Part shown: positions 56,462 to 64,000 of the stretch, piece by piece
How the letters are laid out: the number at the start of each line of letters is the position of its first letter
Position numbering within the stretch: the first letter of the stretch is position 1
NCBI GenBank assembly: GCA_029339195.1
Contig: JAPTJF010000017.1
Location: forward strand, 62,001 to 126,000
Direction: 5' to 3'
DNA: 64,000 nucleotides
From: Micractinium sp. NFX-FRZ
Lineage: Eukaryota > Chlorophyta > Trebouxiophyceae > Chlorellales > Chlorellaceae
Notes under the pieces: generated by a model
The model's database searches: none
The model's input: the letters and a program-made list of their open reading frames with translations, nothing else
Told to the model about the DNA's origin: nothing
Translations under genes and position numbers: made by a program

Positions 56462-58894
56462 ATGCCCCGAGCTGGTCTCAGGTCCCCCAACTCTCAAGGA
56501 CCCTCTCAGGAACCCCCAACTCTCTCCGACCAGAGCCAGCCCAGCGAGGCAACGGTCATAAACAGGCTGCCTGAAGCCCTGCTGGGCCGAGTGCTGGGCC
56601 TCGTGGGCCGTGAGGCAGGGTGCGCCGCCTTGTGGGCACTGGGCGCCCGGCCGCCGCTGTTCTTCACACCTGACGCTTTTCTTCAGAGCTGAGCGTGGCT
56701 GAGCTGCAAGCCTTCTATCATCAACCTTCATACTCAATTCTGCCTCGCCAAGGTCACTCCTGCACGCGTGCAGGCCCGCTGTCACCCTGGTGTCCAAGCG
56801 CTTCTGGCGCGCCTTCTACTCGGAACCCAGCCTGTGGCGCACCTTGCAGCTCAGGGCACCGCCCCCCAAGCTGCCTGCTGGGCAACCTGAGGTTGATGGC
56901 GAGCACCAAAGTGAGAGCGCAGGCGGCAGCTCAGGTGCTGGGCCAGCGGCAGACGCCTCAGCCCTGGCGTGGCTACAGGCCAAGCTAGGCCAGCTGCGCC
57001 GCGTGTCCCGCTTTGTGCAAGCCGCTGCCCTGTCGGACTGGAGCGGCAGGGTCCAGCGTGCAGCACTGGCAGCTGGGCTGGGGGAGCATGCCGGCCAGCA
57101 GCTGCTGGCAGACTTTGTGAGCGCGCTGCACCCAGCAACACTGACAACTCTGCAGCTGGAGTGGGGCCCGCCGGTGCCGGCAGAGGCTGGGCAAGCACTC
57201 TCAGCTTTCCTCGGCCTCAGCCAGCTGACCCTCAGCTCCGAGGAGCTGCCGCCCAGTGCGGCAGAAGCGGTCGGGCAGCTCCCACAGCTGCGCCTGCTGA
57301 GCGTCAATTCCGACAATGCGCTGCCCCCAGGCGCAATGGACAGCCTCGTGCGCCTGTCACAGCTGACGTCCCTGCAGCTCTGTGTGCTGGCCCCCCTGGC
57401 AGCAGCCGACCGCCTCACCCAGCTGAGCCAGCTGGCGCACCTGAGGCTGCATGAGCGGCCTGCGTGGGCCAACCATGCCGCGTTGAATGCGCTGCAGCCC
57501 CCGATGCCACCCCGCTTCCCGGTGAGGTCAGGTTGGGTGCGATGGGGTGGGCTCGACCTGGCGTGCCCTCAAAGATTCCTGCTGATAGCACCTGCTTGGC
57601 TGTCCATAATATGATAGCCTGTGATAGCCTGCAACCCAATGTGAGCAGCCCATATCCCAGCCCATGGCCTCATCCGTGCCACCTATGCTCCTTCCACCTA
57701 TGTTCCTTCCACCTATGTTCCTTCACTCTGCAAGCAGGCCCTGCGGAGCTTTGACTACAACCGGGGCGCTGGCCTGTTTGCAGTGAGTGGTTTGCTGCAC
57801 AGCTGCCTTGCCACATGCTTGCCCTGGCTCTGCCTGTCGATCCGTTGACAGGCCTGGCCTGTGCCCGATGGCACGCCTGTCGCACGTGACCCGACTGCTG
57901 CCAATGGGCGGTGTGGCTGCGTGTGCTATGCAGGTGCGGGATGCTGCAGGGTCTCACATGGGCGTGCTGGTCGGCTGCGCATATGAGGAGGTGCCGGCGG
58001 CTGCTTCGCCCACCAGCCAGCGGCAGGCAGCAGCGGGGACATCCCTGCACCTGTGGGGGCTCCGCCAGAAACCGGACGTGCCGCAGCCGCTGCAGCCGCT
58101 GCTGGGTGCGCTGCTGCCCGACAGTAAGGGAGGCTGTCATGGCGGTGACCGGGAGGCCAAGGGAGACATTCACCACCTGGTGCTCACTCACTGCTTGCTC
58201 AGACCAGAGGGCCTGCTGGGCTGCACCAGCCTGGAAGGGCTGCGCTCGCTACACATAGACACCATGGCGCGCCGTGGCTTGGATGAGGTCCTGGAAGCGC
58301 TGCTGCAGCAGGCGCCCTTCCTCACCGGCCTCCGCCTGGAGAACTGCGCGCTCAGCCGGCTGCCCCCGGCATTGACTGCCAGGCAGGGCCTGAGAGAACT
58401 CAGCCTGAGGGACAACTGGTTACTAGATCTTCCAGAGGGGGCGTACCTCGGTGGTGGGTGGGCGCCTTGACCCAGTGCGCAGCAAGTGTCGGGAGCGTAG
58501 TGCGCATACTCATGCTGCAGTAGTTTGTGGCCACGGGAGATCACGACGCATGCTGTGTAACTTAAGTACGTATACACCTTGGTGTCGAAAACATGTAACT
58601 TTCCACCCTTGCTATGCTGCAGAGCTGAGGGCACTTGACGTGGACCTAAACCGCTTCTCCCAGCTGCCCCCTGCACTGGCCAGCGCCACCGCTCTCACGC
58701 GGCTGGTGCTGGGAAGCGACTGGGCTTGGTTCCTGACCACGGATAATGTGGATGCCGTCCTCCTGCGCCTGCCCTGCCTGCGATACGTGCGGCTGCACTG
58801 GGTGAAGGGCGCCCATGCTGCCGCTCAGCCTGTCATTGAGCACCTGAGGGCGCAGGCACCACCCAACTTGACAGTCGTGATCCAAACCACCTGA
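56462..58894 (+). CDS. F-box-like / leucine-rich repeat protein
   Basis: Five exons (56462-56619, 56774-57521, 57738-57782, 57934-58450, 58623-58894) join in phase to about 579 residues. The N-terminal block INRLPEALLGRVLGLVGREA, continued across the splice as GPAVTLVSKRFWRAFYSEPS and LWRTLQL, has the layout of an F-box, which would bind SKP1 in an SCF ubiquitin ligase. The rest is leucine-rich repeats, for example LSQLTLSSEELPPSAAEAVG, LPQLRLLSVNSD, LRELSLRDNWLLDLPEG and ELRALDVDLNRFSQLPPAL, presumably for target recognition. The target is unknown. Such LRR proteins are numerous and fast-evolving in green algae. The start codon is uncertain: 56300 is in frame and upstream. Confidence 0.75.
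57679..57723. repeat. 15-bp tandem repeat, three copies, F-box/LRR intron 2
   Basis: Three 15-bp pyrimidine-rich units lie just before the exon 3 acceptor at 57738 and form most of its polypyrimidine tract. Confidence 0.85.
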
Positions 58895-59579
58895 ACCCAC
58901 CTGAAATCCAGCTCATGTGCCTCTGTCTGCATCTGCCCACTCCACGTACCACCCTTGGTGCTTCTCCTGCTGTTGTCTTCTACTCGACTCCACGCCATTT
59001 CAACTCCCAGCTTGCGCTCATGCCCCGTGTTCTCGACTTGGTGCATGCAGGCTTCGCTACCTTCAGGCTGAAGCTTATAGTGCCTCCCAACCCCGCCTGA
59101 CCTGACTTCTCTGCATGCGCTGCTCATCGTGTGCAGCTGGGCTGTTGCCACTGTGAGCATGTGTGTGCATTACAGTGCCGGCACGTCAGTGCGGTTGGTG
59201 CGCAAGTGCGGTAGCAAAAGAGAGAGAGGAAGCAGACAAAGAGATACAACAAGCGAGAGACATGCGGTGGTGGTGGCAGAGCTGGACGGCAGCTGAGGGC
59301 CGGGCCGCGGGCCCATCAAGGGCCGTTGCCGCCCGCCCAGCCCCACAGCATGCAGCGCAATCGCCTTGCAGAGCAAAGCAGGGCATTGCTGTGCAGCAGC
59401 GACAAGGGCTGGCGCTGGGCTGAGACCTGACAGGCACAAGCTGCCCGTCAGGGCGACGCTCGCTGAGGCTCGGGTAGCAGCGGGAGGTCAGGCACCAGCA
59501 GTGTGCCAAGTAGGAGCCATCATGGTGCCAGGTAGGCGCCAGCAGGGTGCCAGGTAGGCGCCAGCAGGGCGGCAGGGCC
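58895..59579. other. Convergent 3' region, F-box/LRR gene and NDUFA13
   Basis: About 680 bases with the two 3' UTRs. The complement of TGTAA at 59169-59173 is a poly(A) candidate for NDUFA13. No gene seen. Confidence 0.4.
59500..59572. repeat. 22-bp tandem repeat in the NDUFA13 3' UTR
   Basis: Two clean copies and one diverged copy of a 22-bp unit end just below the stop codon of NDUFA13 (59580). Confidence 0.75.
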
Positions 59580-61277
59580 TCACATCCCGATGGGCTTGGT
59601 GGGCGGCATCCACCGCGTCTTGTACACGCTCTCTCCCACCTTGTACTCTGGCGACTGCAGGCAGCAGCAAGTGAGAACAACATCAACCAAACGGAGGGAT
59701 CAGTGTGGGCGTGACGGATTAAGTGAAGTGCAGGGGGCTGTGAAGGATGTTACTGTGCACGCTCTCGCCAACATTGCGTTTGGAAAGCTGCGGACCGGAG
59801 TGCACAGTGGGACAGGGGAGGGTGGGCACAGGCGGCATGGCACGGCGACCACAGCGGCGAGCAGGCTGCTCGCCAGCCACACCAATAGACACACACCCCC
59901 AGCCCACCGCGGTGCATACACGAAAACACACAAGTCCATTTTCAACGCATACAATTCCCCAGCCCATCCCATTCATCGAAAGAAGAAAAGGAACTCACGT
60001 TCTTCATCACCTCCGCCTGCTTCGAGAGGAATGTGTTGTGGGCGTTCACCCACCGCCGGTCCTCCTCAGCCTGGCGGGGGCAACAGGGTCACACATGTGC
60101 GTGTAGAGGGGTGAGGAGAGCACAGGCCAGGAGAAGGGGGGGAGGCGGGCAGGCAGGCAGGCAGGCAGGGTGTGCGTTTGGGTTGCGACAGCTTCAAAGG
60201 GGCAGCAGCATTGCACGTGCGTGCCCACAAAGCGCTGCTTTCATCGACCCTTGCCAGTCGTGCACATCTCCTTTCCCTGCTCGCCCGATCACTTCCCAAC
60301 CCAGACAGACCCCACCCCAGGCGGGGTTGAACAGAACATGAGAAGAGTGCTGCACCTGCAGGAAGGGCACCAGGGCGGCCCGCGCCTCAAAGTGCGCCGC
60401 CTTGACGGCACGCCGCTCCCGGTTGGACTCGCCGACCTTGTAGAAGCCATACGCCATCACGGCAGCACCCACTGCAGTGCGGTGCAGGTGGTGTGGAGAG
60501 GGAGGCGGGGGGCAGGGGTGAGGCGGGTGGTGCGGGACCACCTTGTAGGGCCCCACCAGGCCACCACACCCAGTGGGCACCTCATGATCTGCCCAGAACG
60601 CCCCACGCCAATGCTCACGGAGCGGCGCCAGAGCAGGGATCCAGCTGTAGCAAGGCGCTGTGCAGCAGCTGAGACCCTCATGCCTTGACATCTTCTGCAC
60701 ACCGCACAGTTCGGTCACGCACCTGCAAAGAGCGTGATGCCCGAGGGCCCAGTGCTGGGCACGCGGCGCGCATAGCGGATGGCGGGGAAGCCGCCCGGCG
60801 GGGGGCCGTCCTGCACAATCGGCATGTCCTTCACGGACTGCAGGCAGAGGGCGGGGGGGAGGATTGTGGCATCCCGTTACAAGTACGTGCACAGTTTGGT
60901 GACGGCTGCTGAGCTGGCGCCTCGCAGGGGCCGGGGGGAAGAGGCAGTTGAGCGGGAGGCATGCAGGAGGAGCTGGGTGGGATCTGGCGAGGCGGTGGAA
61001 TGAGGCGCAGCGACGGCGGGCAGGTTGGTGGCACAGATGGCGCATCAAGGGCTGCCGATGCAACAGCAGGTTTGATGCAAGCAAATAGAAGCTGCCTGCC
61101 TGCACGTGCAGCTGCAAGCGCAATATCCAGCGCACAGCGGCAGGTTGTGCCACGCGGCCGCAGGCCGTCCACCCCAGCACAGTGAGCAGCGACTCTCAGA
61201 GGGCTCGGTAGGCACGGCAATACGCCACTGCTCCGCACCTTCATGCCCGGGGCACCCCGGCGCAGAAACTCCGTCAT
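59580..61277 (-). CDS. NDUFA13: Mitochondrial complex I subunit NDUFA13 (GRIM-19/B16.6)
   Basis: Five exons (61277-61239, 60837-60723, 60471-60356, 60070-59999, 59654-59580) give 138 residues, close to the 143-144 of plant and animal homologues. Motifs in order: [60 protein letters not shown] (the single membrane helix), [16 protein letters not shown], and the end [15 protein letters not shown]. This is a supernumerary subunit of NADH:ubiquinone oxidoreductase, anchored in the inner membrane with its N-terminus on the matrix side. Exon 1 holds only 13 codons. It diverges from RRP45 and is tail-to-tail with the F-box/LRR gene. Confidence 0.96.
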
Positions 61278-62071
61278 CTTGACGCCGCGCTGCCCTGCTC
61301 AATACTGCAACAAGGCAGAGGGAGGCGGGCGCAGCAGCAGGCGGCGGGGCGGGGAGGCGTCAGGGCGGGCAGTGGTCTTGCTGCGGCGCGCCTTGATCTT
61401 CCAGCGAGCATCCGACAACATACCACATTAATGTACATCACGATGGCCCATGGAGGGTCGAGCAGGGCAGCGGCCCAAGGAGGCTCCACCAGACCTTGCA
61501 AGTCGGCCAGCGTCTCTGTGCTTCACACATCGCTGCTTCACATGCAGATCAAAAAAACTCCGGCGTCGAGCGCCCCAGCACAGCCCGCTCGTCACCTGCA
61601 CAAGTGTCGCGGCTTCACCCTTGGCCCCGCGGCACTCTGGGCCCGCAGACTGCTGCTGGACCTCTTTGAGGACACTCCTGCCGCTCACTTTCGCGCCGAG
61701 GCTGCGGCGGTGGGCCTCTCGCTGGCTGGGGAGGCCGCCTGCCAGGGCTGCTGTGACGAGCCTGCACTGCGATTGATCAATACGCTCACCGGCCGTCTAG
61801 AGAGCCCAGCGCTAAGCTAGAGACTGCCAACCTGGCGACTGCCAGCCTGGCGACGCTCTCCTGTCGAATTTTGACGCGTTCATGGATGATGGCCCTCCCC
61901 GGCCGCACTCACAATCAACAAGGTGTATTCCAAAAGTAGCCGAGGGTCAAAAGAAGGCGACTTTACACAGCACGTCCGGCTCGCTGCCGCCTCACTGCAG
62001 TCGGAGCGCTACCCGACCGAGATCTACTTGGGGACATTGATTACTAGCATTCTGTATTTCACGAGCGCACA
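61278..62071. promoter_or_regulatory. Divergent upstream region, NDUFA13 / RRP45
   Basis: About 800 bases between the divergent start codons, longer than the other head-to-head spacers, and containing the ORF at 61431. No named element identified. Confidence 0.35.
61431..61820 (+). CDS. Uncertain 129-codon ORF
   Basis: An uninterrupted frame from ATG 61431 (second ATG at 61443) to TAG at 61818. Its C-terminal half, with FTLGPAALWARRLLLDLFED and LRLINTLTGRLESPAL, is not low-complexity and looks like protein. No family, splice partners or poly(A) motif were recognised. It could equally be chance in GC-rich DNA. Confidence 0.25.
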   Translation: MYITMAHGGSSRAAAQGGSTRPCKSASVSVLHTSLLHMQIKKTPASSAPAQPARHLHKCRGFTLGPAALWARRLLLDLFEDTPAAHFRAEAAAVGLSLAGEAACQGCCDEPALRLINTLTGRLESPALS

Positions 62072-64000
62072 ATGGCGGCGCTGCAGCGCAACGCCGACGC
62101 TGCGATATCGAACAACGAGCGGGAGTTCATCCTCAAGGTGTGACACGGCGGGAGGGACACGGCGTGATGTGTCAGCCCGCGCCTGCGTCATGCATGTTTC
62201 TGCCGCCAGCGGGCGGCCCGCCCCCCGCCGCTCCCACACAGCCCTCCCTCACGTCGACTGCTGCTCCCCGCACTTATGTGAGCTCAGGCACTGAAGGATG
62301 GGCAGCGCATCGATGGGCGTGCGCCGTTTGAGCTGCGCCCCGCACGTTTCTCCTTTGCCCTGGACGACTCGTCAGCCACCGTGCAGCTGGGCAGCACCCG
62401 CGTGATGGCGGTGGTGTCTGCCAGCCTGGAGGCACCATATGCTGACCGCCACAACGAGGGCAGCCTGCGGTTCAATGTGGACTTCTCACCCATGGCCTCC
62501 CCTGCCTTTGAGCCAGGTGCGAAGCAGCAGTGCCGGGCACTGCAAGGGTTGGAGCAGCGCGGTAATCACGTCACGCGGCAGTGCGGCAGCGTGGCAGTGC
62601 GGCTGGAGTGGCAGTGTCATGCAGCAAGGCCCGCATGTTGGAGGTGCCTAAGCAGCTGGCGGCCGGCAGCGCTGCAGCACCGTCTACTGCACTGTAGCCA
62701 CCAGCAGCAATGCGCTGCTGCATCCCCGTGGTTGTCATCGCTGCCTCGTGCCCCTGCCTATCCGTTCTTTCCACTGTGTGTGTTTCTTATGCGCAGGGCA
62801 GCCCGGGCAGGGTAGGTTGCAGTATGCAGGCGGTCCGCATTTTGAGAACTAGCTTTGTATGACTCCGTAGCCTCTGTTTACCGTCACTGTTTGTGCAGGG
62901 CGGCCGGGAGAGGATGCGATTGAGGTGGCACGCCTGGTGGAGCGGGGGCTGCGGGAGACCCGGGCCATTGACTTGGAGGCCCTTGTGGTGCTGGCAGGTG
63001 GGCGAACCAGACATGCTGGGTGTAGGGCAGCCATGGCCAGGGCAGCGTGGATGGTCATGGCTGGTGCTGTGACGGTAGGGGCAGGTGGGCCGTTGACTTG
63101 CGCTGCACCACCCAGGGCATACCTTTTGCCAACACCTCTTTGCTCGTGCAGGCCGCAAGGTGTGGCACCTGCGGGTGGACGTGCACGTGCTGGACCACCA
63201 GGGGAACTTGGTGGATGCCTGTGGCCTGGCCGCCCTGGCCGCCCTCATGGCCTTCCGCCGCCCAGACGTCACCGTCGGCGGCGGCGACGACGGGCAGGTG
63301 GGGCGCCGCGCTGGGCTGCGTTGCTTGCGGTGCTTGCGGTGGGTGGGGGAGGAGAAGTGCGTGGTTGGTGCGCTGGCTGGGTGGTGCCTGTTGGTTCGCG
63401 CAGCCAGCGAGCCTACTTATCTAGCTAGCTTGAGGGTCCAGGGCAGGCAGCGGGGGTCGGATGGTGTGCCATGCACCCCTGCTCTCCGTGTCCTTGCCCA
63501 TCTGTCTGCCCAGCCAGATGGCCTGGTGCCACCATCAGCTGCGGCCCGCAGCCCTCCCTGCCCTGCCCTCCATGCGTGCCTCTGCCGCCTGCTGCTCCCC
63601 GCAGGCGGTGACGGTGCACCCTCCAGAGTCACGGGAGCCGGTGCCGCTCTCCATCCACCACCTGCCCCTGCCCATCACCTTTGCGCTCTTTGAGGTGAGC
63701 TGGCTGGCAGGGCTGGCAGGGCTGGGTGAGCTGGAGCGGCAGGTGCTGCTGCGCTGGCGGCTCCGGGCATGCACTGAGGTTTGCACCGGCACGCTATTGC
63801 AACAGGCCCCCTGGTGTGGGTGCTGCACATCAGCAGCGCAGCCGCGGCTCCCAGCCGTGCGCCTGCCTGCCCCGCCTGCCTGCCCGGTCCCCTCCCTCCG
63901 CCTGCCTTTTTGCGCGCTCACGCTACCGAGCTGTCTTCGCCCTGTTCTGTGCAGGATGGGGAGCTGTTTGTGGTGGATCCCAACCTGAAGGAGGAGGCTG
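62072..64000 (+). CDS. RRP45: Exosome complex subunit RRP45 (EXOSC9), 5' part
   Basis: Six exons are visible (62072-62137, 62288-62516, 62899-62997, 63152-63297, 63605-63694, 63954 to the window end), encoding about 225 residues; the rest lies beyond the window. Features of the RNase-PH-fold subunit: NNEREFILKALKDGQRIDGR, SSATVQLGSTRVMAVVSASL, NVDFSPMASPAFEPGRPGED, RKVWHLRVDVHVLDHQGNLV, DACGLAALAALMAFRRP and LPITFALFEDGELFVVDPNL. RRP45 is one of six RNase-PH-like proteins of the exosome ring and is normally not catalytic itself. In plants the family matters for RNA decay and wax biosynthesis (CER7). The ATG is in good context near an AT-rich leader. Confidence 0.95.

Overview
The window reads as nuclear DNA of a GC-rich green alga, most likely a chlorophyte of the Chlorella/Trebouxiophyceae type. 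The genes are dense and cut into many short exons with GT-AG and unusually many GC-AG introns. Several 3' ends carry the green-algal polyadenylation motif TGTAA. The proteins look plant-like (glyoxylate-cycle malate synthase, a photosystem-II-type S4 protein, plant DUF676 lipase, plant OTU9-11-type OTU), and the coding sequence is full of CAG/GCN codon runs. Most long unspliced reading frames are shadows caused by high GC. The gene models here were built by joining exons so that splice sites and reading phase agree. About 114 introns are inferred.

Layout, left to right: the 3' part of a coiled-coil/AT-hook protein (+, to 1845); an OTU deubiquitinase (+, 2150-4410); a class II histone deacetylase (-, 9652-5231); a poorly resolved small gene (+, ~10540-11436) converging on Mediator subunit MED6 (-, 12606-11433); a small unrecognised 4-exon gene (-, 14715-13844); ribosomal protein uS11/RPS14 (-, 16786-15157); a DUF676 lipase-like protein (+, 17139-20701); a SWT1-like PIN-domain nuclease (-, 26700-21110); a YlmH/photosystem-II S4-domain RNA-binding protein (+, 26883-30229); malate synthase with a peroxisomal C-terminus (+, 31392-40243, 22 exons); an ERCC6L/PICH/CHR24-type SNF2 ATPase (-, 50206-41347, 23 exons); a NELF-C/D (TH1) homologue (+, 50752-55810); an F-box/LRR protein (+, 56462-58894); complex I subunit NDUFA13/GRIM-19 (-, 61277-59580); and the 5' part of exosome subunit RRP45 (+, from 62072, cut by the window end).

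Neighbours are mostly head-to-head or tail-to-tail, so several pairs probably share bidirectional promoters: RPS14/DUF676, SWT1-like/S4, ERCC6L-like/NELF-C/D, NDUFA13/RRP45. The genes do not form one pathway. They are housekeeping genes, with many acting in transcription and RNA metabolism (HDAC, MED6, NELF-C/D, SWT1-like, RRP45, uS11, SNF2 ATPase).

The most unusual signal is not a gene. Across the window, exon ends together with their splice sites are duplicated as degenerate direct copies ('exon-edge echoes') inside the adjacent introns, usually 50-170 bases away. This is densest in malate synthase, the S4 gene and NELF-C/D. Some copies keep working splice motifs and phase, giving candidate alternative acceptors and a 27-nt cassette exon. 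No transposon, CRISPR array, tRNA or rRNA gene was recognised.
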